From the NCBI RefSeq assembly GCF_002443255.2, contig NW_019211460.1, positions 35,163,498-35,227,497 on the forward strand: DNA of 64,000 nucleotides. Reading direction: 5' to 3'. A program made the position numbers and the translations under genes. The notes beneath the pieces are model-generated. The model ran no database searches, was not told the DNA's origin, and worked only from the letters and a program-made list of their open reading frames with translations. This document shows, in pieces, positions 12,987 through 25,487 of the stretch. Within the stretch, counting starts at the first letter, position 1, and every line of letters starts with the position of its first letter. The DNA comes from Varroa destructor (Eukaryota; Arthropoda; Arachnida; Mesostigmata; Varroidae).

Positions 12987-13400
12987 ATGGGCTCACGTCG
13001 CCAACAAGTGATGTTTCTGTTAGGTCTGCTGCGCTGGACGAACCAACTGCTGACGACAGGCGGAATAGTCTCAGACGACAGCGATTGCCATAGAGCCAAT
13101 AGTCGGGGATCAGCACGTTTGAGTTTCTCATACGAGCAGCTATTGTATCGGCACGTGTGTGCGTGTGTCGTAATGGGTACTGAAGAGAAAGTGTTGGCTC
13201 ACCAGTATGATACAGAAAATTGCTTTTCAGGCAAGCATATCGACCCAGAAAGGCCGGTTAGCATGCTTTCGCCATTGTCTCGTGCATTCTGCTTAGCAGA
13301 AGGTTGTCTGCCATACGACACCAATAACGATGAAGGCAATGATTATCACTGCGACAGACGGATGCTGTCTACATATTTACGCAAGAGGTTTTACTGCTAA
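12987..13400 (+). CDS. long open frame, doubtful coding status
   Basis: One of the longest open frames in the window. An internal ATG at 13171 could start an acidic, cysteine-containing peptide. A strong 3' splice site (TTGCTTTTCAG) at 13229 falls inside, after which the frame stays open for about 58 codons to a stop. No domain was recognised. The opposite strand is also open in part of this GC-rich stretch, so coding strand is uncertain. It may be an exon of the gene starting at 12607 or a chance frame. Confidence 0.25.
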   Translation: MGSRRQQVMFLLGLLRWTNQLLTTGGIVSDDSDCHRANSRGSARLSFSYEQLLYRHVCACVVMGTEEKVLAHQYDTENCFSGKHIDPERPVSMLSPLSRAFCLAEGCLPYDTNNDEGNDYHCDRRMLSTYLRKRFYC

Positions 13401-13761
13401 AAAACGTATCTTTCTCGAGGCGACAGTTTAAGCAGAAGCTGGCTGACAGAAAGTAGTCTGCAATACAGTAGATAATAAATTCACCTATGTATCATTTACT
13501 TGTTCTTATAAATTGCCATAGCGAGCACGCTTCGAAGCATCGCTTTTGCAGGCATCTCGCACGAAGAGTAAATCGTTTTGATATCAGTATCGTTCAATGC
13601 CTTCTGTATTTGCATGTTAGTTGTTTAAACCGACACACGAAAAATGGTTAAAATTATTTCATTGCCAGTTTTCTACTATGCAGGACCGTCCTACCCGCTG
13701 GACTAGTCCCCTCTCGGTCCGGTGTATGTTGATGTCATATTTGCTTAACTACCATTCACAG

Positions 13762-13796
13762 CAGCGGCCGCGTGTGCGGGAACGCATGGCCGACCA
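13762..13796 (+). CDS. candidate second exon of the 12607 gene
   Basis: Follows a good acceptor (TTAACTACCATTCACAG) and ends at a GTGAGG donor. Read in phase 0, as the first exon requires, it gives QRPRVRERMAD and leaves in phase 2, which matches the acceptor at 14279. It is GC-rich against AT-rich flanks, typical of exons here. A competing acceptor at about 13685 also fits phase 0, and the two are too close for both to be used. Evidence is phase and splice sites only. Confidence 0.3.
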
Positions 13797-14174
13797 GTGA
13801 GGAGAAATAGAAGGTTGTGCGTGACAAGGTCGATATTTTCATATTCTAGCAAAATGAAACAAGTAATCAAGTGTAAAAGCTTTTCCAGGTTAACAAATAT
13901 GGCATTTTCGGACTATTGTTTATTAAATTCGTTGAAAAAAGTGATTTCAAATATTATCTTTACTCGGACCTCATAGTATCATACACGTCAATCAGTGCTA
14001 ACCCTGCTGTCTCGATACCGCTGCAATTATTTATCACTTATAACGAATAATATATCTTTGAATAGTGATCGCAATTGCTGAGCTACCGGCATCAATCACG
14101 TTTACCTCACGCACTAATCGATAATTATCGTTGAACTTAAAGGAAAGCAGCCGTATGCAAAGTTACTATGCCCA

Positions 14175-14216
14175 GTTCATTCCCTGAAACGTTCATTCTG
14201 AACGTTTGAATGGAAC
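14175..14216. repeat. nested inverted repeat
   Basis: Inner arms AAACGTTC and GAACGTTT around the loop ATTCT. The flanks continue as GTTCATTC and GAATGGAAC with one bulge. Could form a cruciform or RNA stem. Confidence 0.75.
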
Positions 14217-14278
14217 GTCTTAGTAATTGCGACCCTAGTCTTTCTGTATTAATTGCTGCAATGATTCGATCTTTTCAG

Positions 14279-14504
14279 GAAGCTGCTAATTTTCTGCTTT
14301 TTGTTGGCCGTCTCCACTTATCCTCTCGGCCTTACAAGCCACCATCTAAATGTCCCGCTTTCGTCAGACACAGAAAAACAAATCCTCCTTCCTTCTTACC
14401 TAGGTGGATCGTATATTTTCCTTGTGGCTTCTGTTCCAACTGAAATGGTCATTGTGTTCCTCTCAGCGTCTCTTGGCCTAGTTTCAAGGTTATTAGTTCA
14501 ATAA
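14279..14504 (+). CDS. candidate last exon, hydrophobic protein
   Basis: Begins after the acceptor CGATCTTTTCAG and, in phase 2, is open for 74 codons to a TAA. The product has two hydrophobic stretches: KLLIFCFLLAVSTYPLGL at the start and a second of about 25 residues near residues 45-70 (IFLVASVP through IVFLSASLGLV), separated by a polar segment. This suggests a small membrane protein. With the exons at 12607 and 13762 it would give about 95 residues. A minus-strand candidate with a GTAAGA donor overlaps 14400-14452; only one can be real. No family was recognised. Confidence 0.3.
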
Positions 14505-14687
14505 ACTATTTGTCCTACAGGTGACGACGTTCGCCTATTCATTCGGTCACTGTGTCGCTCGTTTACCATCGCATTTCATAGACCATTGAAACTGCTGACG
14601 GCTTGCAAGACATGCTACCGGTCTTATCCCTAAGTCCTTCTTCTTGCTTTTTCGTTCTGGACTTACCACCATGTCGAGTTCGAAGAG

Positions 14688-14739
14688 CGACGGACGGACG
14701 GACGGACGGACGGACGGCCGGCCGGCCGGCCGGCCCGCC
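14688..14739. repeat. (GACG)n passing into (GGCC)n
   Basis: Tandem GACG units change abruptly to GGCC units. The GGCC part is perfectly self-complementary. A second example, after 12707-12806, of one tetranucleotide array turning into another. Confidence 0.95.
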
Positions 14740-15964
14740 CGTTTTGTTGACGCCACTGAAACGGTCAACGTGGCATCGTACCATCAACAACTATGCAATG
14801 GCAATCGAACGGTGTTTGGTACCGTCTGTACAATAATATATCTGCGCTGTACGTTTGCGATGGACATTTACTAAAGGGAAAGGAAGATTCCAGATATCGT
14901 TATTTAATTATTCAATGAATCGCCATCTGGTCACGGGCGTTGTTCGGTATTTCTGCTGATTCAACCTACAGAGATTGGCATCGATATAAATAGAGGAAAA
15001 GATAAATCAATTTGAAAGACCAAACAATTATTGAGATGGAAACGATTAGGTCAGTATAGATCCGATGACCCGATTCAGTCTATCATGATGAATTACAGAA
15101 GATTCGTCCGCGAGCGTATATCCAAAATGTTCATTCTCCCTGTTTGTTTCCATCTATTTCAATAACAATAAGAATAATAGAGACGAAAGAAAGTTCCCAC
15201 GCTAGCACTGTTTATGTGTGTGAATAAGATCTTGGTCGGGCTAAGGGAAGTCGACTTCTCAGGGGCATGAAAAAACTCCCTGGTACGGATTTGTTCATTC
15301 ATTTTATACACTACGGAGTCATGGTCTCTTAGAGATTCGATGTAATGAGTGTCGCCGGCAGTCGATGCCTCGAAGGGATGGCGACATCGAGCAATGACCG
15401 ATCATGGACCCAAGGGTAAAAAAAAAGTGACCAAATAAACATATGGACGAGTTTATTAACAAACTACTGTCTGCGACATGCGCGTCGTTGGTGAGGCAAG
15501 CTTTGGATTTGATTTTTGACTATGACAAGCATAAATAATCGGTGAAGAGGACCCGGATAATATATGAGATAACCGAGACCGCAACGCAGCGCCGAAGCAA
15601 TCTTTGGGAATCGCCGCAAAACTAACCGCCAAAAAAGATTTCATTCAATCGAAACTTTACTAGATCTATATAGTTGTTTACGTTAAAGCAAAAACAGCGC
15701 GCCATTGCCTGCATGGGGTCACTTTCAACATATATCCGACAGCGTTCCTTTTTCTCGGGTAACATGTCAACGGAATAGGACAACTGAAAAGTGTGAATAG
15801 GAAAAAGTGCTGTCACAGTATCGTGGTGGCAATCGGACGCAGAGAGGCTGGATGAGAAGAATAACAGAAATAATCAAGGAAACATCTTACAACTCTGGCC
15901 CGATAATGACAGCGTCGCTCGGCGATAACAGTTGCTTCATAACACATATACGTTCTATAATGTA

Positions 15965-15983
15965 TATCTATCTATCTATCTAT
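15965..15983. repeat. (ATCT)n microsatellite
   Basis: Between four and five tandem units. Confidence 0.9.
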
Positions 15984-17088
15984 CCTGCAAAGATGAAACT
16001 CGGACCGAATTGTACAACAGTTGCGCACGCGAGCAGGTTACGATGAACAAAATTATTATTGATTACCCTTAGTTTATAGTAAAGCTTGTTAGAATAGTAA
16101 CAACATACTGGTGACAAATGGCATAGCTTTTTTCGCAATACGCAAAAAAAACACAAATTTAACTGACAGCTGTACATGCTGCTGTGACGAGCTGATGCCG
16201 GGGTACTTTCCGTGCAATTGAAGTAAAAAAACTTTTCGGCCCCAATCTCTTGTACTCTTGAGTTGTAAAATCGACGCCAGTCGTTGCTTTTTAATTCTAT
16301 TGTTTTTTTACTATACACACTTGGAAATAGACCTGGAAAGCATCGTAAATATGTTTAGCTTTTAAAAGTGTCTCTATGTAAGCGTGGCATTCCCAAAAGG
16401 CCAGCCAAGTAACTCAAGTCGAGTTAACGATAATCGCTTGCAGAAAGCACGGCTAAATATGGGGACCGAATTTTGTTTAATGGTATCTAACCCGAAGCCA
16501 CTGTGACTGTAATAGATCGAAGTAGCGTCCTTCTGAATAACTCCAGCATCAATTGCGTCCGTCTTTGGAGAAGCGATTGCATGGGTGATGGAATCATTTC
16601 CATAAAAATACTAGGGTACCCATTGCAGGCTATTGTTTAGTTCGTAACGATATAGTCTCTAAGATGACGCTTGAATCGCATGTTAAAAGCAATATTGCTT
16701 CCCTTTTGTATATCGCCCCTTCGCTTTGTCGCTCTAAAAGACCCTTTATTATGCTATGTCATATAATTTGTGAGTAAAATTAGTAGGAAGGAAATTAGGG
16801 AAGTTTTGTCTGATATTCTCCTAGCAACAGAAGGAGGAGTGATAATTAACAAAAACACTTATCACGTTTCGAAGATGCTGAAGTGAGTTAATTATATATA
16901 TATATATACACCTATTTTAAGCTGTACAGAACATTTGTGCGTCGTGGGAAGTTCTGAAACTTCATCACAATCATCGGTCTTAAGCGCAATCGATAAACAA
17001 GTTGAATATTTTTCATGACCAAAACCTGCATAGTGACATATCACAATATAACGTACCTGTAGTACGGGCAACATAAATCTGAAAATAA

Positions 17089-17109
17089 AGCAAAACTATT
17101 AGTTTTGCT
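17089..17109. repeat. 21-base perfect palindrome
   Basis: AGCAAAACTA and TAGTTTTGCT flank a single central T. Perfect arms of ten bases. Confidence 0.85.
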
Positions 17110-17270
17110 AACAATCGACACGTACGCGTCTAAATTATCGATAATGATTATCGTGCAATAGGCTATTTACCGGCCTGTACCAGTGACGTCAGTTATGGCA
17201 GGTAAAGGTACTATCTTTATAGTAAATGTAAACCTGCACTAGACCTATTGTGAAGCGCGCCATCACTTAC

Positions 17271-17309
17271 GTCACCTTCCGATTCAAATGGTCCGAATAA
17301 AGAATTCAT
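17271..17309 (-). CDS. candidate short exon, unknown protein
   Basis: Minus-strand ATG followed by thirteen codons (MNSLFGPFESEGD) ending in phase 0 at a GTAAGTG donor. A possible acceptor (TTTCTATAG) five bases upstream of the frame would make it internal instead, starting at 17316. Composition is coding-like but the exon is very short and no partner was found. Confidence 0.25.
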
Positions 17310-18122
17310 ATACGACCTATAGAAATCATGTCTATGACAACTGTAGGTCTATAGCTGACCCAGTTGTGCATGAGCCCTTTGCTCTGGCGTTCTCAAACGT
17401 GCGCAAAAAAGAAATAAGCTGTTTGTTCAAGCGTATCGTGCGCGAAGGGACCTTGAGTACCTACCTTCATCGTTCGCGATGTGCAAGCATTTGTGCCCTA
17501 ATGAAACTAAAACCCTTCCGATTAAGGCTGTACGTTATTCCTCCGCCGTGATTCTATGTGTTAGTTCACCATGTCTTAAGACTTTCACCGTCTTTCTCTC
17601 CGGGGCGGGTGCGTTCACACCACGTCACACAATGTTACCACGAGCGTAGTTGATGGATAGCCATTGGTACACAGTACTTCGTTCTCAGTGACATCAGTCT
17701 ACCGATTAGGTTGCGTACTCGAAAAAAGTTTTCCCCCTTGATAACTTAGTGGGTAACGTATTTTTAACATGATTGATTTCATTAACGCTTAGATTATCTA
17801 ACTCAAATACGGCGATGACCGGCAGCGTCCGTCTGGTGAAACACCTAACGGCGACATCGGACGTAAAGGTCGAAACAGGGAAATGATTAGTTACCATACG
17901 TACCATAGGAACGATATGAAGCGGTACCGATTGCAGTTCTTTGCCTTCATACTCATTCAATATGGACAGCTACTTACTGCTCGCGTCCGGGAACCTTACG
18001 AAAGACAGTTCCCCAAATAACATTGGATTCGATGGCATATCCAGTGCTTATCTTGTAAATCAAAGGTTCTACTATTACTACTATGTATCCTGTGAGAGGC
18101 AGTGATAAAGTTCCTAATCGGC

Positions 18123-18135
18123 GGGGGGGGGGGGG
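18123..18135. repeat. poly-G run (13)
   Basis: Uninterrupted G run; C-rich runs occur at 19561-19580 and 19766-19781. Confidence 0.9.
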
Positions 18136-18309
18136 TAAATGTGCCAGTTAATGGCTAACTATTTATTTATTTCGCTAACTGATTTTTATTAACTGCTTTT
18201 TTGCATTTTTGTTTCATTAAGTTTGCCCTTCATCTACACACGCCTCACCTTAGTAAACTTTGATGGGCTTTTTGACAATCCCATGTCACGATGCAGCGTC
18301 TCCGTTTAC

Positions 18310-18435
18310 CGAGTCCTCGGCTCTTTCTTTTCAGTTTGGGTGACTGCACGTCCGGTGGATTCCGTTCTTTGCTATGGCTATCAGCCTGCTTCGTACCTAT
18401 TATTGACAATTTCGTGAGAAATTCGACAATTTTTT
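18310..18435 (-). CDS. candidate basic exon, unknown protein
   Basis: Minus-strand frame open for 41 codons between an AG at 18436 and a GTAAAC donor. The second half is strongly basic and serine/proline-rich (SHSKERNPPDVQSPKLKRKS followed by RGLGKRRRC beyond the donor), like a nuclear localisation or low-complexity region. The acceptor has only a modest pyrimidine tract. The opposite strand carries a hydrophobic open frame over the same bases, the complement of a basic one, so strand is inferred from composition. Confidence 0.3.
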
Positions 18436-21158
18436 CTGCCCTATCGCAGTTACTGGTGTCGTTGTATTTATTCCAATATGTCACATTATGTCGTCAGTTA
18501 ATTGACACATTCTTTTAATGAATGTTTTGTGACTGATTCTAACTGCGAGAGTACCCGGACGGCGGCGCTGTCCTCAAGGTGACCCCTCGCCAGCGCTCGT
18601 TCTACCCTTGCGGCGTCTGAGCCCTTTCCATTGTGCCATTTGCACGTGTTTGACAGGAGGGCTCGGATACTAGAATGCGCTTTATAATCGTTACTTAGAA
18701 AAAATCCGTATTATTACAAGTTAGTAAGTTTTCTGAATTATCTAATTAGATAACACAATATTGTCAGTACGATTTCACGATTATATATTCATAATTTTGA
18801 TTGATTTTTGAGTGAAGCAAAAGTGCCCGTCCAAACTAACCACTGAAACCTATCATTTTAATGGTTGTAAAAAATGATTATTATATTCGTAATAGGTACA
18901 GAGCTTAGGTGATAACCATTTGAATTCAGGGGTGTTCTATCTCAAAGCATTTAGTCGTTGCTACTCGTTAAAAAGTGCTTTTCTGCGTTTTAGCCTCGTT
19001 TACACATCAGACATGGTAGGCTTTTAGCAGTAAGGAGTCGCAATCAGTCACACTGTATAACCCAACAGATTCTGCATCGCGGTGACGTTTGCGGCTGCTC
19101 AAGAGAAGACTAGGTCAATTCATCAGTTGTTGGAGATCTCGGAACTCTCACAAAGTAAATGTTACCGCAAGCACACAAACACAAAATGATTGCCGCATGT
19201 TATGTACGTAGATGTTTCTTTTATAAAACCTAACAATGTACCCTCGACGTTCACCGCTCGTGCAGTGCTATAGAGAACAGATTGACATCATCCTATTCCG
19301 CGTGCAGTGTGTCAAATTATATAGTAACGACAGTGTGAACAGGTATATAACGATTTGCCGAAAGGTTGTCACACAAATAGATGAATGAGTCCAACAATCA
19401 TTGTGCTGCTGCCACGCTTAAGCGTAATCGAGTCCTGTTCTGCTAACTAAACGACAACTGCTAGAGCTATAGCAGCATACATAGATGGCATCGGGTACAA
19501 CAACAACAACTCAAGCTTTGTAAGCTATTATGTGGTGTCAAGGGGCAACGATACCTTACCTACCCCCCGCCCCCCTCCCTTAGACGACAAGACTTATAAC
19601 ACTAACAGTGGCTAATTCACGTAGGGTGGACTCGAAGCCGCAGCATTTTCACTGTCAATCCATTCAAAACAAACGCTTTCAAGAGCGTTTACAAGAGCGC
19701 GTATCGAGCCCGCCGTTCCATATCATAATTTCCTGCGACTAGTTGAATGGTATGTAGAGACCTAACCCCCCCCCTCCCCCCTCTGAGAGCTTTCCTGGGA
19801 TGAATGCGAAGACTAGAATTCGGTCTCATAATTGAAGACACCTTTTAGCATTATCATGTAGCGATTAGCTTTTCAAATTTAGGTAGCTTTTGATGTAACC
19901 CAGAGTAACCAAAGGACTTCTAACAATGAACTGGCACGTTAATTGCAGTGTTACGGCTTGGCTTACTGGTAAATGGCAACGGTTTCATTCGGATAATATT
20001 ATTATGGTATGGTAGTACACAGTTGGAGACTGAGCGCTAAAACGAGAGAATAACAACCTAAAACCGAGCTTACTTAGACTACCTGTTCTATTTATCGACT
20101 TGCTAGTCTCGGCGAAGCCATGAGACGACGATACATCACTATGGGGTGATTAGCTGAAGAACTGTGACGCATGCGCCACACGAGGAAAACCCTCTGCATT
20201 GATAACTGTTATTATTCCAGTATTATATATATATCCCGTATGTAAGGCTTTGTAAACACCAATAGATCGTGCGTCGCTTTGCCGACTAATTATGGGAAGG
20301 GCAGAGACAGGGAACGTAATATTTAAGAAAAATCGTACCTCGAAAAAATGAACGTTTTACTATGCTACATTGGAAAGGCTATCCATATCTGCTGTTGTCG
20401 TAGCAAATGCTATTCAAATAGTTTCTATTTAGGTGATTTTAGTAATCAAACTGCGTGAATACAATCTGTAATCGTTGTCATGGATTTACTCCAACCGTGT
20501 TCCCTATTTACCTATTATGTACGTGTAGCCGATTCGGTGGTAGCAGGGTTTTAAGTTAAAAAAAAGACTTTTTTTTTTCTGCAATATAACTCCTCGCATT
20601 GGAAGGCAGCGATTTAATGGTGCCGTTAAGGATTTCTGCTTGCTTTTATCTGCAATTGTCAACAAATACACACGATTGTTCCTATCACCATGCCTGCAGC
20701 ATACGGGAAAACTGTAGAGGAAATTGGCTTTAACGACCATGATCCATTTTTACACTGTCCTCGTCTAAAGTACTAAGTTTCCTGTAATTATTTCTTGCCC
20801 GGTTACCATTTCTGTGTGGTCATTGCTAAACAAACAATTATGCTGTTTCGAGCACACCAGCGCACTCGAATATCGGAAGGTTTTGATCGGGTCTGACTGC
20901 ATTTAATTTTTTCTGACTGATTCTAGCGTTCGTTTTAAGCCTTGGTAGCTAGCCCTTACAAACAGAATATTACTAACGTATGACGTGCTGCGATATATGG
21001 CGGTGTATATAATCTTAAAGCTTTCATCGAACCTCTTTCAGGTAGGTGTAGCCTCCAGGTCAATAGCAACAGGAATCATTCTTGTTATTTTAAGGATTAC
21101 AAGCAGTAAAGATATCCTAGGCAAAAATATAATTAGAAACCATTCTTTCTTTCAACAG
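18436..21158. other. no convincing gene
   Basis: AT-rich, with a GC-rich blip at 18540-18660 and C-tracts at 19561-19580 and 19766-19781. No exon with paired splice sites was found. Confidence 0.45.
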
Positions 21159-21210
21159 TCAGACTCATATCAGTACTGGTTGAAGCTATATAGTAGTCTT
21201 AATAGTCCCT
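21159..21210 (+). CDS. candidate internal exon, unknown protein
   Basis: Starts after a strong acceptor (CATTCTTTCTTTCAACAG) and ends at a GTGAGA donor. It is open only in phase 0 and encodes SDSYQYWLKLYSSLNSP plus one base. It lies inside a longer open frame that begins after another good acceptor at 21041, so the true boundaries could differ. It faces the minus-strand gene just downstream, which weakens both calls a little. Confidence 0.3.
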
Positions 21211-21267
21211 GTGAGACCTTTTCAGTAACCACTTCCAGGTCTGCTGCGTATATATGTAGACTTGCAA

Positions 21268-21432
21268 TTAAATACGACCTGTTGTTTTTACTGGGTTATA
21301 TGAAAATAGCGGATGTCTGCCTTTCTTAGTGTGACGTGACTCTAATGCGCATTCGATCATACAAAAGATCTCAGAGCCTATGATCGGCCTTAGTCTTCGC
21401 CTGAGTATGGCTTGCAGGAAGGAATAGGCACA
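21268..21432 (-). CDS. second exon of a small cysteine-containing protein
   Basis: Follows a good acceptor (GCGATTGTTTGCAG) in phase 0, matching the donor of the exon at 22164-22280. It begins CAYSFLQAILRRRLRPIIGS and later has FCMIEC. Joined to the first exon, which ends QCPS, it creates a C-P-S-C motif across the junction, followed by a C-x3-C further on, so metal binding is conceivable. The frame reaches a TGA after 54 codons; a GTAAAA donor after 47 codons could instead lead to further exons. If it ends here the protein is 93 residues. Family not recognised. Confidence 0.45.
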   Translation of the reverse strand, partial: CAYSFLQAILRRRLRPIIGSEIFCMIECALESRHTKKGRHPLFSYNPVKTTGRI

Positions 21433-22163
21433 CTGCAAACAATCGCGGTTACTTGGCACTTGTTTGCATTAAAGGCCATTGCTATATTATTGACTACGAA
21501 GATTTGCGGGGTAGACCATTATTATTATCAGTAAATTTTCTATTTCAATAGATATTAACATTCAAGTATATCAATTTCTCGTTTATAGCATGCTTACATT
21601 TGTCTATTGCTCACACAGAGAAACCGTATATTGATTTACGTAAGAGAATGTGATATATATATATATGCCAATCCCATTGGGTCCTTGAGTGAGGACTTGG
21701 GGTTGGGCTGAGAGAATCTACTGTAGGTAGACAGTACTAATGACACTGAAGAATCTATTTAAGCGTGCTGGTGCCTAAAGCTTTCATCTATATCACTCTT
21801 CGTCAACGAGAGTGAATAGCGCACTCGGTATAGTTTACAGACGCGGACAATCAAAAAGGATACGAGGCAAAGATTCAAGCAGATAAAAATATGTCAGGAC
21901 GGCAAGATATTCACGAATCTAGATTCAAGAGGAGTCACACAATTTTCAGTAATTTTTTCGGCATGTCTCAAGCAATGTGTCATGAAAACTGTAAACTCAG
22001 CATTTGTAGATTTGTCTGAGTATAGAGCTTGTTTGGAATGGATCTTACAACCTTTATTGCTTTTAGTTGTCCGTTAAATATTGCAAAGGATTATCGATGG
22101 TGCTCGCAGTACGATACATTTCAAATTACGTTCTGTGTACGTTCCATGCTTACATCTACTTAC

Positions 22164-22280
22164 TGAGGGACACTGGCTGGTGTCCCATTTTTTCTTGTGA
22201 TACTCCTTTATCAATATCGGCAACTGGCGATTTGGGATGATAAAGATCTGGTCGCGCACGCATGCGACCCCAAAGTCCAT
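22164..22280 (-). CDS. first coding exon of a small cysteine-containing protein
   Basis: The ATG is followed by 39 codons ending in phase 0 at a perfect GTAAGT donor. Between the in-frame upstream stop and the ATG there is no AG, so the exon cannot be entered by splicing in this frame and the ATG is a genuine start if the frame is coding. The peptide begins MDFGVACVRDQIFIIPNRQL and ends KKKWDTSQCPS. Its partner at 21292-21432 matches in phase. No signal peptide or known domain was seen. Confidence 0.5.
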
Positions 22281-25200
22281 TGCATCGATATGTTGATACG
22301 CGCATTTAATTTATTGCCTGATTTCTATAGACATAAAAAAGAGCGCCACTATGATTGATATATAGTATATAAAATTACGTGTACGATCTCGGCTAGGACC
22401 CTACTGGACAAAGACCCACGACGAGTGTTAGAGACAAAGCCCTATCAAATCAATAGTACAACAGTAGGTCACGACTGTGTAGGTTATCACTAGTTCGAAA
22501 ATATATTATAGAATTCGTAAGAAAGGACGTATGATTCAAGGACACAATGAATGTACAGGATTGTATGTAAGTGGCGACTTGCAGGTTATCGAAAGCGATC
22601 TATATAAGACAACGCGGCGCATATGTATGCGTGATATCGTGCATACATACAATGGCTTTCGCTGGCGAATCTAGCGCTAAATGACAGACCTATCTAAAGA
22701 AGCGGAAAGCAAATGTTTCGTCGACTGCAACATTGCTACCGTAACGAACATACCTGTCTGACTAATATACCTATAGAGAAAAATGTACGTCCACTCATCT
22801 TTATACGAAGACAAACATCGGTTCTATCTTTTAGCATATACGACTTGTGATGCGTAGAAGAAAAAATAAGCCCGAAGACGCCAGCTGTCTGCAATGGACC
22901 TGGTTAAGTGGAATGAAAAAGCATTCCAGCATATGTTGACGTGGTAGTAATATTTCGACTGCTGAGAGAAAGTACTGCTGCGGTGAATGGACGTACATTC
23001 CAAAAATCCTGATGGAATAGAGACGTACGTACGAGAGGCGTTCATTGGATATCGGTCACTAGCATCTATCCTGTTTCCATTTTCATATACACGCAATTTT
23101 TATCCTTGGCAGGTTTACAGAGGTCGCCTTTTGCGGGGTGCTAATAAATGGTCTTTTCCAAAGGCGGTACAGGAACGGGCGTTGACCCCAAATTCTTCGC
23201 TCCTATAAGGTCGCTGTCTTCAACTCCTTTTTTTATATCCATACCGTTGATATATATACATATATATATACAAAGGCAGCCTTATCATGTACGTCCTACA
23301 CAAAGCTCTAAAGGACAGAGCGTGTAATTGTAAAGTCCGGGCCTCCCATTGTGCCTTCTTTAAGTTAAATAATCTATTAGACGTATATGGCATGGAAAGC
23401 ATATCGATCGAGATATGGACATCCTGCTCAATACATTTCCTATAGCATCTATCAGATATAGACGGAAACCACCGAAAAAATAATGCTGGTCGACACTACC
23501 GTATCATGGTTTTATACAAATAACGTACACAATATATACACATGTTCTGTAACGGAAGCTATGAAAATTGATTTAAGTTAACTACTCTGCGTATAAAGAC
23601 CAGGTACCTTGACTAAAACATTTCTAAGGTACTGCACGAGGACTGTGTCCTAAAGAACCTTCCGAGATACTTATAAGAGACATTCATTATTCTTATCGAC
23701 AATAACATGAGAGGGACCAGGGAAGAAGTTTAAGTGGCAACTTTGGGCAGTTGGTCAAAATGGAGCAGTAGAAACTTTTTGAAAAAGTTATCATTGCTCG
23801 TTCCGAATTTATTAGCTGCATTTCGAGCAGAGGGGCCTCTGACTGTTATACGCGGACCTGTTTGTCACACAAACTCGACTCTTTTTCTTTATCTATGTGT
23901 ATATTTCGAATCCATTAACAGCTTACTACTACAGCATTTGTTACTATAGGAAACAGCATCTGCAGTTCATTCACTGATATTGGCAATGACGTGTACCATT
24001 GTGTGTCTGTTGCATTACGTGAGCGCACATAGCAGCACTGATACATAGCAGCCTGCACTGATCAGTCAGTAATACCATACATGCACGAAAAAATATATCA
24101 TGACTTCGTGCAGTTTAACGATACGTTATCGGTACGATTTCTTTCATTTTGCTGTAAAGTGGACCAATAACGCTCATGCAAATATAAGAGGCATAATTAT
24201 AGAACCCTTAGTGTAGTAACTAATAACATGAAGTTTAACGCTAATTAAAACAATAGGGCTATTTATTAGGAATAATGTGTCCCGCCTACGACGGCGAACT
24301 ACGAGAATATGGTCGTCGCAGCTTATTTCAAAAACAACGTTAAAGATGAGGTACGTATTTATGAAGATACGATCCTTCAGTTCGACACGGCCTATCTATA
24401 TAGACATCTGTGTGTGGCTACGAACAGAAGACAATTTACGTTCCATGCTCACGTAATGTCCCGTTTGGGCTACAAGACTTGCGCGCTTTAACGCTTTTAA
24501 ACTTATTCTTTTAGAATTCTTTCAAGTTAAATGTCGATAACAACAAGTTTACGAAAGAGGAGCTCAGACGCTGTATCAGCGATTAAGCTAAACGGCAGTT
24601 TAGAACATTATAAAAGTGACGCAATTCTGCCAGTGAAATCGAAGAGGACATGTCTTGTCCCACACATAATTTTCATATACATTCTCTATAAAGAAACTAA
24701 AATGTCCCCGAAAAAACGATGTAAACTTTTTACTTCGAGTTAATCTTTTCCCCTCCTGCTGAGATCCTAAATGAATAATCGGTCTTAAATAATATGGTTC
24801 ATATAGTTTTATAATTTTTGTTAAACTATCTCCGTTCTCTCGAGAAGAGAGCCTCAAACCCCTGACTGGTAGAAGCAGCTATCTTCTCTGAACATTTTGT
24901 TTTTAACGAGCGTTTGCGCCAAACAATATGAACTTCTCATACTTTCCTCGTTGAATCGAAATTACCTTTTATTCAGTCGAAGCAGTCTACTAGATGCGTT
25001 CATCATTTGCGTACGTACAGTCATACGGCCATGGCTGCGTCAATTCTCATACATTGTTTCCAAACAGGCGTGCCCAGAGCAGTTGTTGTCAATTGACCAA
25101 GTTTGGGTTTCAAAGATCTTTAGATTCACCATAGATTTTTACATTAGTATTCAAAATTTGGCGATGTTATTGTTACTAGTTTAAAGCGGCCACTATCTCA

Positions 25201-25429
25201 GTGCAGACAGTTAGCGACATAGCAGATGTAGCTCAGTGAGAATCACGATGCTCGTCATGGTTCTTGATTAAAAAAAGATTTCATATCAAGAGAGTAACTA
25301 GAGTATTTAATATATAGTGCTTATTGCTTTTGCGGTGCTCTGTGATAAATCGTAATCAGATAAATTGTGCACGAAACGAGATTTTCTGATACATTTCGTC
25401 CCCCTCAATGGAAATGGCTCGAGGCTTAC
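22281..25429. other. mostly non-coding; one weak exon at 23113
   Basis: AT-rich sequence with dinucleotide AT patches. Apart from the candidate at 23113-23208 no exon could be supported; the open frames at 23734-23949 and 24600-24857 have no paired splice sites. Confidence 0.4.
23113..23208 (+). CDS. candidate terminal exon, unknown protein
   Basis: Follows the strong acceptor CAATTTTTATCCTTGGCAG and, in phase 0, is open for 31 codons to TAA. The peptide is basic (VYRGRLLRGANKWSFPKAVQ...). A second frame (phase 2) is also open for most of the length. No domain recognised. Confidence 0.3.
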   Translation, partial: VYRGRLLRGANKWSFPKAVQERALTPNSSLL

Positions 25430-25487
25430 TTGTCGAAAAGTTGATACATGTGATGCCACAGGCGTCATCTCCGCTATTACGATCGGT
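25430..25487 (-). CDS. candidate internal exon, unknown protein
   Basis: Minus-strand segment between an acceptor TTGATACTGATCAG and a GTAAGCC donor. Two frames stay open: one gives a polar, cysteine-bearing peptide TDRNSGDDACGITCINFST, the other a hydrophobic one. Without neighbouring exons the frame cannot be fixed. The first resembles a fragment of a secreted cysteine-rich domain, but that is only an impression. Confidence 0.3.

Larger units (their letters stand above)
14505..17270. other. no convincing gene
   Basis: Contains a GC-rich tetranucleotide tract at 14688-14739 and a CTAT tract at 15965-15983. Open frames on both strands show no recognisable domain and no paired splice sites. 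Confidence 0.45.

Noticed and set aside
14400..14452. Minus-strand exon MTISVGTEATRKIYDPP with GTAAGA donor
   Set aside because: Overlaps the plus-strand candidate at 14279-14504, which has the better acceptor and matching phases. Not excluded.
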